Of a stretch of DNA of 64,000 nt, positions 16,561 to 25,782 are shown in pieces. The notes under the pieces are model-generated. The model did no database searches. It worked only from the letters and a program-made list of their open reading frames with translations, and had not been told where the DNA came from. Numbering within the stretch: position 1 is the first letter of the stretch; each line of letters opens with the position of its first letter. The position numbers and the translations under genes are program-made. Origin of the DNA: Propionibacteriaceae bacterium UBA6122 (GTDB taxonomy: Bacteria; Actinomycetota; Actinomycetes; Propionibacteriales; Propionibacteriaceae); the NCBI GenBank assembly GCA_002428365.1, contig DIVW01000033.1, forward strand, positions 6,041-70,040, written 5' to 3'.

Positions 16561-17628
16561 TCAGCCGCTGATCGCAGCGAAACCGACCGCTACCCGCTCG
16601 CACAACTCCACGCGCTCGGCATAGGGAAGGAAGGCACCAGCGGCGGCGTTCAAGGTGAACTCGGCCAGGTCGTCCAAGTCGTAGTCGAAGGCCTCGCTGA
16701 GCAGGGCGTACTCCCTACTCATCGTGGTAGCACTCATTAGCCGGTTGTCGCAGTTGATGCTCACGTTAAAGCCAAGGTCAGCCAGCCGCCCGAAGGGGTG
16801 ATCGGTCATCACGGTCGCGATTCCGGTCTGCAGGTTTGAGGACGGTGAGACCTCCAGCAGGATTTGCCGGTTCAACACATACTGCGCGAAGTCGCCCAGC
16901 GTGCCGTCGGCGGCGATATCTTCAACCAGCCGGACCCCGTGCCCAATTCGGGAGGCACCACACAGCTGGACGGCCTCCCAGATCGAATCCACCCCGTAGG
17001 CCTCGCCGGCGTGGATGGTGAACTCGAAGTTGTTGCGACGTAGGTGGTCAAAAGAAGCGGCGAAGCGGCTCGGTGGGAAGCCGTCCTCGGCTCCGGCGAT
17101 ATCGAAGCCGGCCACCGAATCATGGCGGTAGGCCAGCGCCAACTCGGCGATCTCGGTGCTCGGGTTGGGCACATGCCGCATCGCGGTCAGGAGCTGGGTG
17201 GCACTGATCTGGTGCCCGGCGTCCGCCGCGGCGGCCACCCCTTCGGCCAGGCCATCGCGGACGGCCTCGACCGCTTCAGTCAGGCTCAGGCCACCGGCCA
17301 GATGCTGCTCGGGCGCCCAACGCGCTTCGGCGTGGATTACCCCATCGGCAGCCTGATCTGCGACAAACTCCCGCGCCACTCGGCGCAGAGCGGTGGCAGT
17401 CTGCATCACCGCGACGGTGTGGGCAAAGGTCTCTAGGTAGCGCACCAGTGAGCCGGAATCAGCGGCCTGGAAGAACCAGCGGCCCAACTCCTCGGCGTCG
17501 GTGGTTGGCAACTCGTGCCCTACTGCAGCGGCCTCCTCGATGATCGTGGTCGGACGCAGACCGCCATCGAGGTGGTCATGCAGCGCGATCTTCGGCAACT
17601 GCCTGCAGGTGTCGAGATCGACTGTCAT
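16561..17628 (-). CDS. add: Adenosine deaminase
   Basis: Zinc enzyme of 355 residues that converts (deoxy)adenosine to (deoxy)inosine, which the PNP encoded at 7365 can then split. Metal and catalytic motifs: HDHLDGG near residue 18, TIHAGE, SRIGHGVRL and ...SINCDNRLMS, the last being the variant of NTDDP usual in actinobacterial enzymes. The start overlaps the cytidine deaminase stop by four bases. Last gene of bmpA-ATPase-permease-permease-cdd-add. Confidence 0.93.
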   Translation of the reverse strand: MTVDLDTCRQLPKIALHDHLDGGLRPTTIIEEAAAVGHELPTTDAEELGRWFFQAADSGSLVRYLETFAHTVAVMQTATALRRVAREFVADQAADGVIHAEARWAPEQHLAGGLSLTEAVEAVRDGLAEGVAAAADAGHQISATQLLTAMRHVPNPSTEIAELALAYRHDSVAGFDIAGAEDGFPPSRFAASFDHLRRNNFEFTIHAGEAYGVDSIWEAVQLCGASRIGHGVRLVEDIAADGTLGDFAQYVLNRQILLEVSPSSNLQTGIATVMTDHPFGRLADLGFNVSINCDNRLMSATTMSREYALLSEAFDYDLDDLAEFTLNAAAGAFLPYAERVELCERVAVGFAAISG

Positions 17629-18041
17629 CGCTGCTCCTTGACGTGGTTCAGTTCGGTCGGCCCGAAAGCCAGCGGCAACACCTCGGCCATCGGCTTGGGG
17701 CCAATTGGCGTGTCAACCAGCAGTTCATCGCCGCCGTGTTCAAACAGCAGTTGACGACACCGTCCACACGGCATTAGCCGCTCGCCCAGCTTGTTGCAGC
17801 AGCTGACGGCCACTAGCCGTCCGCCGCCGGTGGCGATGAGCTCGGAGATCAGACCGCATTCGGCGCACAGCGCCACCCCGTAGGCAGCGTTTTCGACATT
17901 GCAGCCGCTGACGATTCGACCATCCTCGACCAACCCGGCCGCCCCCACCGGAAACTGGGAGTAGGGGGCGTAGGCGAGCTTGGAGATCTCGATCGCCCGA
18001 GCGCGCAACTGCTCGAAATCGACGCCGCTAATTGGCTTCAC
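17625..18041 (-). CDS. cdd: Cytidine deaminase
   Basis: Small tetrameric-type enzyme of 138 residues that converts (deoxy)cytidine to (deoxy)uridine. Zinc ligands and the catalytic Glu are seen as GCNVENAAYGVALCAECG and MPCGRCRQ. It overlaps the upstream permease by 14 bases and add by four, so all are one operon. Confidence 0.93.
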   Translation of the reverse strand: MKPISGVDFEQLRARAIEISKLAYAPYSQFPVGAAGLVEDGRIVSGCNVENAAYGVALCAECGLISELIATGGGRLVAVSCCNKLGERLMPCGRCRQLLFEHGGDELLVDTPIGPKPMAEVLPLAFGPTELNHVKEQR

Positions 18042-19293
18042 CCTTTCGATACACCTGCCCGTCCGCGGCCGGCATTCGCAGGCGTTGGGCCGAGAAGGCC
18101 AACACCAGCAAGGTGGCGACGTAGGGGGTCATGTTGGTGAACTCAGAGGGCACCTCGCTGGTGAGCGCGTACCAGGCCAGCACTGCCAAAGCCAGGGCTA
18201 TCCGCCACAGCCCAGCAAACGGCTTGCCCTTGACGCGGCGAATCAGCTGCCAAACACCCCAGGCCAACAACAGCAAGCCGATGGGGAGCAAGTAGGCATG
18301 CACCACGTCACCGCGACCGCGCAGCTGGATGGCATCGGCGTAGCCGAACAGCATCGCGCCGGCAGCCAGCCCGCCCGGGCGCCAGTTGCCGAAGATCATG
18401 GCCGCCAGACCGATGTAGCCACGGCCACCGGTTTGGCCGTCGCGGAACAGGTTGGAGGCGACCAGCACCAGGAAGCCGCCGGCCAGGCCAGCCAGGCCAC
18501 CGGAGACCACCACGGCCAGGAATTTGTACCGCAGAACGTTCACGCCCAGGGTTTCGGCGGCATGTGGCGCTTCGCCACAGGAGCGCAACCGCAGGCCGAA
18601 CGGGGTGCGCCAAAGCAGCCACCACGATCCCACCAACAGCAGCACCGCGATCAGCACCAGCACGTTGACGTCGGTGGTGACCGCGCGCAGGATGCCGGCC
18701 ACGTCGGCCACCAGCCAGGTGCCGGACTTCTCCAGGCCGAACAACCAGTCACCAAGTCCAGGCACCGAGAGATAGGGCAGCTTCTGCAGTGGCGGCGACT
18801 GGGTCGGCCCACCGCCGGGCAGGCCAGTGAACGTCCGCACCGCCAGGTAGGCGCCAGCACCAGCACCAAGCAGGTTGATCGCCACCCCCGAGACGATGTG
18901 ATCGACACCGAAGATGACCGTGGCTACCGCATGAATGGCGCCACCAACGAAGCCCATCAGGATCGCGCCGATGATGCCCGCCCAAGGCCCATAGTGATAG
19001 CCAAAGAAGGCCGCTCCCCAGGTGCCGAGAATCATCATGCCTTCCAGGCCGATGTTCACCACGCCCGCGCGTTCCGACCAGAGGCCACCCAGGCCAGCCA
19101 GGGCCAGCGGCATCGCCAGCCCGATCGCTGCCGCCAGTGCGCCAGAAGAATCAAGATCGTTCGCCCCGGTGAGCACGCGCACGGTGGCCAACACCAGCAG
19201 TGATCCGATCAGGATTGCCGGCCAATACCAAACCGGACGACGCTGGCTCGCCAGCGCTTCGGGAGCGATCGGGGTTAGAGCCGTGGTGCTCAT
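18028..19293 (-). CDS. Nucleoside ABC transporter permease (second subunit, YufQ/NupC type)
   Basis: Membrane protein of 421 residues with the BPD_transp_2 core GLGGLWSERAGVVNIGLEGMM and GVNVLRYKFLAVVVSGGLAGLAG. The extended C-terminus holds two further hydrophobic segments. Overlaps the preceding permease by four bases and cdd by 14. Confidence 0.88.
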   Translation of the reverse strand: MSTTALTPIAPEALASQRRPVWYWPAILIGSLLVLATVRVLTGANDLDSSGALAAAIGLAMPLALAGLGGLWSERAGVVNIGLEGMMILGTWGAAFFGYHYGPWAGIIGAILMGFVGGAIHAVATVIFGVDHIVSGVAINLLGAGAGAYLAVRTFTGLPGGGPTQSPPLQKLPYLSVPGLGDWLFGLEKSGTWLVADVAGILRAVTTDVNVLVLIAVLLLVGSWWLLWRTPFGLRLRSCGEAPHAAETLGVNVLRYKFLAVVVSGGLAGLAGGFLVLVASNLFRDGQTGGRGYIGLAAMIFGNWRPGGLAAGAMLFGYADAIQLRGRGDVVHAYLLPIGLLLLAWGVWQLIRRVKGKPFAGLWRIALALAVLAWYALTSEVPSEFTNMTPYVATLLVLAFSAQRLRMPAADGQVYRKGEAN

Positions 19294-20405
19294 ACCGCCA
19301 CCTCCTCGGTCTTGGTGCTGGCCTGAGCAGCCAATTCACTGGCCACTCTTCGTTGCTCAAGTCTCAGACCGGCCCGACGGACGACCTCGTAGGCGATTAC
19401 GACCGAGAGCACGATGATGCCCTGAATGATCAGCACCAGCTTGTCTGAGACGCCCGCGCTGATTTGCAGACCATTGCTGATCTGGCTCAGATAGCCCCAA
19501 AGCAACGCGGCGATCGCCATGCCTGCCGGGTGGTTTCGACCCAGCAGCGCCACCGAAATGCCAGCGAAACCCAGCCCGGCCTGGACGGTGTCGCCATAGG
19601 CGTAGTCCTGACCGAAGAGCAGCGGCATGCCGACCAAACCGGCGGCGGCGCCCGAGATGACCATCGAGGCCAACACCATCTTCTTCACGTTGATGCCGCT
19701 AGCCACTGCCGCAGTCTCTGATTGCCCGGTGGCTCGAAGGTCGAAGCCGAAGCGGGTCTTGTTCAGCACGAACCAGTAGATGAAGCCGACCGCGATCGCC
19801 AGGAAGATCAGGCCATAGATCTTGTTGTTGGTGGCCAGCAGCCAGTTCACGCTGATGCCGGGCACCCGGGAATCCTCGGCCAACACGGCGGTGCTGGTGG
19901 CGTTCGATCCTTCCACCTTGACCGCGGCCATCTTCAGGAAGAAGGCCACCAGATAGGTGGCGATGTAGTTCAGCATGATGGTGCTGATCACCTCTGATAC
20001 CCCGCGGCCCACCTTCAACGCGCCGGCAATCAGCGCCCACAGCGCACCGGTGATCATCGAGATCACGATGGCGACCGCGATGTTCAGCCAGCCGGGCAGG
20101 AAGTTCGCGCCAGCGAAGACTGCCGCGGCGAAGGAGGCCACTCGGTACTGACCGTCAACGCCGATGTTGAACAGGTTCATCTTGAACCCGATCGCTACCG
20201 CAACCGCCGACAGGTAGAGCACGGTGGCTTCGTTGACGATAGCCACCACCTGGCGTGGCAGCGGTGCCTTGAACAGCACCTGCCACACCGCGACCACCGG
20301 GTCACCGGCCACCAGCAGAATCAAAGTGGCCAGAATCAAGGCCACTCCGATGGCCAGCACCGGGGCGGCTACCGCCAAGCCAATCCGGCGCAGATCAAGC
20401 TTCAT
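19290..20405 (-). CDS. Nucleoside ABC transporter permease (first subunit, YufP/NupB type)
   Basis: Membrane protein of 371 residues: N-terminal helix (RIGLAVAAPVLAIGVALILA), a conserved GFKMNLFNIGVDGQYRVASFAAA segment and GINVKKMVLASMVISGAAAGLVG. It forms the heterodimeric channel with the following permease. It overlaps the ATPase gene by 11 bases. Confidence 0.88.
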   Translation of the reverse strand: MKLDLRRIGLAVAAPVLAIGVALILATLILLVAGDPVVAVWQVLFKAPLPRQVVAIVNEATVLYLSAVAVAIGFKMNLFNIGVDGQYRVASFAAAVFAGANFLPGWLNIAVAIVISMITGALWALIAGALKVGRGVSEVISTIMLNYIATYLVAFFLKMAAVKVEGSNATSTAVLAEDSRVPGISVNWLLATNNKIYGLIFLAIAVGFIYWFVLNKTRFGFDLRATGQSETAAVASGINVKKMVLASMVISGAAAGLVGMPLLFGQDYAYGDTVQAGLGFAGISVALLGRNHPAGMAIAALLWGYLSQISNGLQISAGVSDKLVLIIQGIIVLSVVIAYEVVRRAGLRLEQRRVASELAAQASTKTEEVAV

Positions 20406-21957
20406 TGTGGGTCCCCTCAGCGGAGTCGGCGCCAGTCATGGCAGCACCTAGTTGTTCTCTGGTGACGACGTCGGGATCGAACTCGCCGGACAACCGGCCC
20501 CGCAGGATCACCCTGATGGTGTCGGAAAGGCCGACCAGTTCTTCCAGGTCTGCCGAAATCAGTAGGACGGCCATGCCGTTGCGGCGAGCGTCCTTGATCA
20601 GATCCCAGATGGCGGCCTGCGCTCCGACGTCCACCCCTCGGGTCGGATGGGCGGCCACCAGCACTCGCGGCGCGTGACTCATCTCGCGGCCAATGATCAG
20701 CTTCTGCTGATTGCCACCCGACAGTGAACCGGCCGTGACCAGGATCGAGGGGGTGCGGACGTCGAACTCGTCGACTACTCGCTGGGTGTCGGCCTTGGCC
20801 GCCTTGGCATCGATCAGTGGGCCCTTGATATTGGGCGCCTGGGTCTGGTGACCGAGGATCATGTTCTCCCACAGCGGCGCTTCGAGCAGCAACCCGTGCC
20901 GATGCCGATCCTCGGGAATGTAGCCAACTCCGGCCTCGCGAATATCGCGCACCCCGGCGGCGGTGATGTCATCGCCTTCCAGCAGCACCTTGCCCGCGCT
21001 GGGCCGACGCATGCCCATGATCAGCTCAACCAGCTCGGCCTGGCCGTTGCCCTCGACCCCGGCAATGCCGAGGATCTCGCCAGCATGAATCTTCAAGTCA
21101 ATACCGTCCAGCACCTTCGCCTGACCGGTCGTGCCGAGTTCAACGCCCTGGAGTTCGAGCATCAGCCGGTCGGTGACGGTGGATTCCTCGGTCTGCGGGG
21201 ACGGCAACTCCGAGCCGACCATCAGTTCGGCCAACTGCCGGGCAGTGACCTGCTTGGGGTCGACCGCAGCCACGGTGGTGCCGCGTCGGATCACGGTGAT
21301 CTCATCGGCAACCGAGAGCACTTCGTCGAGCTTGTGGGAGATGAAGATGACGGTCAGGCCCTCGGATTTGAGTTCACGCAGATGGTCGAACAGCTCGTTT
21401 ACCTCCTGGGGCACGAGCACGGCGGTGGGTTCGTCGAGGATCAGGATCTTCGCGCCGCGGTAAAGCACCTTCAAGATCTCGATGCGCTGGCGATCGCCTA
21501 CACCAAGGTCGGCAACCAGGTCGTCCGGCTCGACTCGCAGCCCATAGTCTCTGGAGATCTGCCGGATCCGGGCGCGAGCGGCATCACCGATGCCGTACAG
21601 CTTCTCAGCACCCAGGGCGACGTTCTCCAACACGGTCAGATTGTCGGCCAACATGAAGTGTTGGAAGACCATCCCAATGCCAGCCTTGATCGCCTCGGTG
21701 GGGCTCTTCAGCACCACCGGTTCACCATTGATCGAAATGGTGCCCTCGTCTGGCGCTTGCACACCGTAGAGAATCTTCATCAGGGTGGACTTGCCAGCGC
21801 CGTTCTCCCCGACGATCGCGTGAATCGTGCCCCGTCGCACGCTCAAAACGATGTCTTTGTTGGCAACAACCCCCGGAAACCTCTTCGTGATGCCCTGCAG
21901 CTCGACCGCCAGCGCGGTGGAGGTAGACAGGTCAGCGGTGGTCTCGGCACTGGTCAT
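20395..21957 (-). CDS. Nucleoside ABC transporter ATP-binding protein (NupA/YufO type)
   Basis: Double ABC-domain ATPase of 520 residues. First domain: Walker A VGENGAGKSTLMKIL and Walker B ILILDEPTAVLVPQE; second domain: degenerate P-loop GVEGNGQAELVE, signature LSGGNQQKLIIGRE and VAAHPTRGVDVGA. ATG 21957 has AGGAG seven bases upstream. A strong hairpin (22026-22063) separates it from bmpA. Confidence 0.9.
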   Translation of the reverse strand: MTSAETTADLSTSTALAVELQGITKRFPGVVANKDIVLSVRRGTIHAIVGENGAGKSTLMKILYGVQAPDEGTISINGEPVVLKSPTEAIKAGIGMVFQHFMLADNLTVLENVALGAEKLYGIGDAARARIRQISRDYGLRVEPDDLVADLGVGDRQRIEILKVLYRGAKILILDEPTAVLVPQEVNELFDHLRELKSEGLTVIFISHKLDEVLSVADEITVIRRGTTVAAVDPKQVTARQLAELMVGSELPSPQTEESTVTDRLMLELQGVELGTTGQAKVLDGIDLKIHAGEILGIAGVEGNGQAELVELIMGMRRPSAGKVLLEGDDITAAGVRDIREAGVGYIPEDRHRHGLLLEAPLWENMILGHQTQAPNIKGPLIDAKAAKADTQRVVDEFDVRTPSILVTAGSLSGGNQQKLIIGREMSHAPRVLVAAHPTRGVDVGAQAAIWDLIKDARRNGMAVLLISADLEELVGLSDTIRVILRGRLSGEFDPDVVTREQLGAAMTGADSAEGTHNEA

Positions 21958-22025
21958 CGGGCCGCTCCTCTTAGCTTCGTTGCTCCGGCAGTTGAACGCC
22001 GTTGCCACAGGCACTCTAGTAGGTG

Positions 22026-22063
22026 AAACCGGCCCGAGTGACGAAAGTCACTCGGGCCGGTTT
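22026..22063 (-). terminator. Perfect 17-bp hairpin between bmpA and the transporter genes
   Basis: AAACCGGCCCGAGTGAC and its exact complement are separated by GAAA on the plus strand. It lies after the bmpA stop, before the ATPase gene, and only a short U-run follows. It can act as a partial terminator or mRNA stabiliser that keeps the binding lipoprotein in excess over the membrane complex. Confidence 0.75.
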
Positions 22064-22110
22064 CCAGACAATCAGCGAGCCCTTGGGCTCACCGGTTGAT
22101 CAGGGTCAGC

Positions 22111-23157
22111 TCACTTCTTGGCAGGAGCAGCGGGAACCGTGATCTTGCCGGAGATGATGTCAGCCTTGTAGGCGTCCAGCTGGGCCTTGATGTCGTCGAT
22201 CTTGCCACCGGTGGTGGAGTAGCCAACGCCATCGACCTTCAGATCGAACACGTTGTTGCCAGCCTTGAAGCTGCCATCGTGGATCGACTTGATGAAGGTG
22301 TAAACGCCAACGTCAACGCGCTTCAGCATCGAGGTGATGATGACGCTACGCACGTCTTCAGCAGCGGTCAGCGCCTGATCGGAGTCAACACCGATGGCCA
22401 TCTTGCCAGCAGCCTTAGCAGCGCTGAAGACGCCACCACCGGAACCGCCAGCAGCGTGGTAAACCACATCGGCACCACCCTGGTACATGCCCTCAGCAGC
22501 AGCCTTGCCCTTGTCAACAGAGGCGAAGCCACTGAAGTCCGGCGGCTGGGTGAGGTACTTGACCGAGATCTTGATGTCCGGCTTGACGGCCTTTGCGCCA
22601 GCAACGAAGCCAGCCTCGAACTTCTCGATCAGGCCGATCTGGACGCCACCGACGAAACCGATGTGACCGGTGGTCGACTTCAGCGCGGCAGCGGCACCCA
22701 CCAGGAACGAACCCTCGTTCTCGGCGAAGGTGATGTTCATGATGTTGTCGCCGGTGGAGGCCTCGGAGGCGTCATCGACGATGGCGAACTTCACGTCCGG
22801 GTTGGCCTTGGCAACCTTGCCGACCGACGGGGCGTAGGCGAAGCCCACAGCGACGATGTTGGTGTAGCCAGCGTCAATGAGCTGGTTGAGGCGCTCCTCG
22901 CGAGCGGACTCAGATTCACCATTGGTGGCCGCAGCCTCCTTGGTTTCTACGCCGAACTCCTTGGCGGCCTTGTCGAGGCCGAGGGCGGCGGAATCGTTGA
23001 ACGACTGATCACCACGGCCGCCGACGTCGTAGGCCATGCCGATCTTGATCTTGGGGCCGGTGTCGGACGCTGACGGCGCTGCGCCGCCGGTGCTGCACGC
23101 AGTCAGGGTTAGCGCGGCGGCGGCCACCACTGCGATGCTCTTGATCACCTTATGCAC
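22111..23157 (-). CDS. bmpA: Nucleoside-binding lipoprotein, BmpA/Med family
   Basis: Surface lipoprotein of 348 residues that binds purine or pyrimidine nucleosides. Signal peptide with lipobox LTAC about 20 residues in, then the BMP fold: IGMAYDVGGRGDQSFNDSA, NIVAVGFAYAPSVGKVA, GFVGGVQIGLIEKFEAGF, YHAAGGSGGGVF and GVDSDQALTA. GTG 23157 is chosen because AGAAGGAGA lies just upstream. First gene of the salvage operon; divergent from yjjI. Confidence 0.93.
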   Translation of the reverse strand: MHKVIKSIAVVAAAALTLTACSTGGAAPSASDTGPKIKIGMAYDVGGRGDQSFNDSAALGLDKAAKEFGVETKEAAATNGESESAREERLNQLIDAGYTNIVAVGFAYAPSVGKVAKANPDVKFAIVDDASEASTGDNIMNITFAENEGSFLVGAAAALKSTTGHIGFVGGVQIGLIEKFEAGFVAGAKAVKPDIKISVKYLTQPPDFSGFASVDKGKAAAEGMYQGGADVVYHAAGGSGGGVFSAAKAAGKMAIGVDSDQALTAAEDVRSVIITSMLKRVDVGVYTFIKSIHDGSFKAGNNVFDLKVDGVGYSTTGGKIDDIKAQLDAYKADIISGKITVPAAPAKK

Positions 23158-23267
23158 GGTGTCTCCTTCTGGGAATAAACCTGTGCGCGGCAACCGCGCA
23201 CACCTTGGGTGACTCTAGCCCCCGCCACCGGGCCTAGGTGCAAGAAGTGCGGGCCTGCCATGAACCG

Positions 23268-23304
23268 TTACCAAAAGGTAAGACAAGGCGGCGAGCGATA
23301 GGCT
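23268..23304 (+). promoter_or_regulatory. yjjI promoter with palindromic operator
   Basis: TTACC-AAAA-GGTAA (23268-23281) is a perfect palindrome at the -35 position, and TAGGCT (23299-23304) is a -10 box six bases before ATG 23311. The stretch between bmpA and yjjI (23158-23310) also contains the divergent bmpA promoter. Confidence 0.45.
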
Positions 23305-23310
23305 GGGGGG

Positions 23311-24855
23311 ATGAAGGATCGGTTCATCAGCGAGGCTGAAGGCCTTGTCAACAGCCGCGTTATCGGTTACGACCAGAAGGTGCGCCGGCTGGCCGCACTG
23401 GCCGCCAACGCGTTGCCCTACCCGGCACTGTCGCCGTTATGCCAGGAGGCGCTCGAGGCCCGGGTCGTCTGCGACATGTACGAGGGCAACCGTCCGTTCA
23501 CCCCGCGCTACGTGTTGCCCGACTACGCCAAGGCCTTGCGCAACGGCGTGAAATACCTGGAACTGGAGCCGCCGTCCAATCTCGACGATGCGCTCAGCTT
23601 CCTGACCATTCTCTACAGCCAGGTGCCCTCAGTTACCACCTACCCGGTCTACCTCGGCGACCTCGATGCCCTGCTGGAGCCGTATGTGCCAGCCGACCTG
23701 CCTGATGATGAGCTGGACGCCAAGCTGCGGCGCTTCTGGATTCAGCTCGACCGGCTGCTGCCCGACGCGTTCACCCACGCCAACGTCGGGCCCGCTGATG
23801 GCCGGGTGATCCGATCGATCTGGCGGGTGGAGCGCTCCCTGCGCCAGGTGGTGCCCAACCTGACTTTGAAGGTCTCCCCCGAGACCCCGGATGATCTGAT
23901 CGAGGATGCGGTGCGGACGGTCTTCGTCACCGCCAAGCCGCATTTCGTCAACCACCCGATGATGGTGGCCGATCATGGCACCGAGTACGCGGCCGTCAGC
24001 TGCTACAACTCACTGAAGGTCCGCGGTGGGGCCCACACCCTGGTGCGGCTGAACCTGAAGCGCGCCGTGGATCGCCACCTGGGCGGCGTGGATGCCTTCT
24101 GCCTGGAGAGCCTGCCGCACTGGGTTGAGTTGACCAGCGAACTAGGCGAGGCCCGGATTCGCTCGCTGGTGGAGGATGCCGGGTTCTTTGAGTCCAACTT
24201 CCTGGCCACCGAGGGCCTGATCGAACTGGATCGGTTCTCGATGATGTTCGGCATCTTTGGCTTGGCCGAGTGCGTCAACGAGTTGATGGTTCGCGAAGGA
24301 CAGCCCGAGGCGCGTTATGGCCACGACCCGCGCGCCAACGCGGCTGCTCACCAGATCGTCGGCCGCATCGCTGAGCTCATCAAGGATCGCCGGTTGCCCT
24401 ACTGCAACGGCGGTGGCGGCTTCGCCTACCTGCATTCGCAAAGCGGTATCGATCTTGACTTGGACGCGACCGCAGGAACCCGGATTCCGATTGGTGACGA
24501 GCCGAGCATGCTGGAACACATCGAGGTTTGCGCCCCGATTCACCAACTCTTCCCGGCTGGCATCTCGGACATCTTCCACGTCGAGGAGACCGTCACCCGG
24601 AATCCGCGCGCCATGGTGGACGTGATTCGCGGCGCGCTGGGCGCGGGCATGCGCGACTTCACTTTCAACCTGGATTCCAACGAGTTCATTCGGATCACCG
24701 GCTATCTGGTGCGCAAATCCGACCTGCTCGGCCTCGACGAGCATGGCGCACGGCATTCCAGCGACTATCTGGCTGCCACCGCCGAGGTGAACCACACGGT
24801 GACCACCCGAGCGATCAAGCGGGTGATCGCGGCCGAGTTGAGCCCGCAAGGGTGA
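23311..24855 (+). CDS. yjjI: YjjI-family glycyl radical enzyme
   Basis: Protein of 514 residues, the length of E. coli YjjI. It carries the hallmarks of an oxygen-sensitive glycyl radical enzyme: a C-terminal loop FIRITGYLVRK with the radical Gly near residue 464, and a mid-chain candidate catalytic Cys231 in VSCYNSLKVRGGAH. The reaction of this family is unknown. The activase YjjW is encoded 60 bases downstream. In E. coli the same pair sits beside the deoCABD nucleoside catabolism operon, and here it sits beside a nucleoside import and deamination operon. Confidence 0.9.
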   Translation: MKDRFISEAEGLVNSRVIGYDQKVRRLAALAANALPYPALSPLCQEALEARVVCDMYEGNRPFTPRYVLPDYAKALRNGVKYLELEPPSNLDDALSFLTILYSQVPSVTTYPVYLGDLDALLEPYVPADLPDDELDAKLRRFWIQLDRLLPDAFTHANVGPADGRVIRSIWRVERSLRQVVPNLTLKVSPETPDDLIEDAVRTVFVTAKPHFVNHPMMVADHGTEYAAVSCYNSLKVRGGAHTLVRLNLKRAVDRHLGGVDAFCLESLPHWVELTSELGEARIRSLVEDAGFFESNFLATEGLIELDRFSMMFGIFGLAECVNELMVREGQPEARYGHDPRANAAAHQIVGRIAELIKDRRLPYCNGGGGFAYLHSQSGIDLDLDATAGTRIPIGDEPSMLEHIEVCAPIHQLFPAGISDIFHVEETVTRNPRAMVDVIRGALGAGMRDFTFNLDSNEFIRITGYLVRKSDLLGLDEHGARHSSDYLAATAEVNHTVTTRAIKRVIAAELSPQG

Positions 24856-24915
24856 ACCGGAAGCCGCCGATGCCACAACTGGCCGAGGCTGGCCCAGCCC
24901 CAGGTGGGAGAACAG

Positions 24916-25782
24916 ATGGCTGAGCTCATCGAAGCCCCGACCACCGGCCTGGTCACGGACGTCATCGAGTTTTCCGCCGTCGATGGCCCCGGCAATCGGT
25001 TCGTGGTGTTCCTGCAAGGCTGCAACTTCGACTGCCTGGCCTGCCACAACCCCTACACGATCAAGGCCTGCATCGACTGTGGCATCTGCATCGAGGCATG
25101 TGCAGCTGGCGCCCTGAGCCTGGACGCCGAGGCCAAGATGGTGTGGGATCAGGCCGCCTGCACCGGCACCGACGGTTGCATCGCGGCCTGCCCCTACGAC
25201 TCCACGCCGAAGGCTCGTCCCCAGGCCGTAGCGAGCCTGCTGCCGCAGATCCGCCGAGCGGCCCCGTTCATTTCCGGCGTCACCGTCTCCGGTGGCGAGG
25301 CGACTCAGCAGTCCGGGTTCGTCCGGGCGCTGTTTGCCGCGGTGAAGGCCGAGTTCGTCAACCTCACCTGCTTCGTCGACTCCAACGGTGCTGCCGAGCC
25401 GTCAGTCTGGCAGGAGCTGGACGAAGTGATGGACGCGGCGATGATCGACCTGAAGTGCCTCGACGACGAGATTCATCGCCGAATCACCGGGGCCTCCAAT
25501 GCCCAAGTGCTGGCCAGCATCAAGGCCCTCGCGGCCCGCGGCAAGCTCTATGAGGTGCGCCTGTTGTTAATGGTCGGCGTAAATGACTCCGACGAACTAC
25601 TCGCCGCGACTGGGCGTTGGCTGGCCGCTATTGATCCCAAGATGCGCATCAAAGTGATCGGCTATCGCGCGCACGGCGTGCGGCCCTCGCCGGTCCCGCT
25701 GATTGAACCGGACGCCGCCCAGCGCGCCCACTACGCCGAGGTGCTGGCCGCCGAGGGGCAGTTCGATCTCGTGGTGATCTAG
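24916..25782 (+). CDS. yjjW: YjjW-family glycyl radical enzyme activase (radical SAM)
   Basis: Radical S-adenosylmethionine enzyme of 288 residues that installs the glycyl radical on YjjI. CNFDCLACHNP (CxxxCxxC) binds the catalytic 4Fe-4S cluster; an inserted ferredoxin-like region (CIDCGICIEAC and CTGTDGCIAACP) adds two more clusters; GVTVSGGEATQQ is the GGE SAM motif. ATG 24916 follows GGGAG by five bases; GTG 24904 lies upstream without a site. Convergent with the minus-strand operon, overlapping by four bases. Confidence 0.92.
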   Translation: MAELIEAPTTGLVTDVIEFSAVDGPGNRFVVFLQGCNFDCLACHNPYTIKACIDCGICIEACAAGALSLDAEAKMVWDQAACTGTDGCIAACPYDSTPKARPQAVASLLPQIRRAAPFISGVTVSGGEATQQSGFVRALFAAVKAEFVNLTCFVDSNGAAEPSVWQELDEVMDAAMIDLKCLDDEIHRRITGASNAQVLASIKALAARGKLYEVRLLLMVGVNDSDELLAATGRWLAAIDPKMRIKVIGYRAHGVRPSPVPLIEPDAAQRAHYAEVLAAEGQFDLVVI

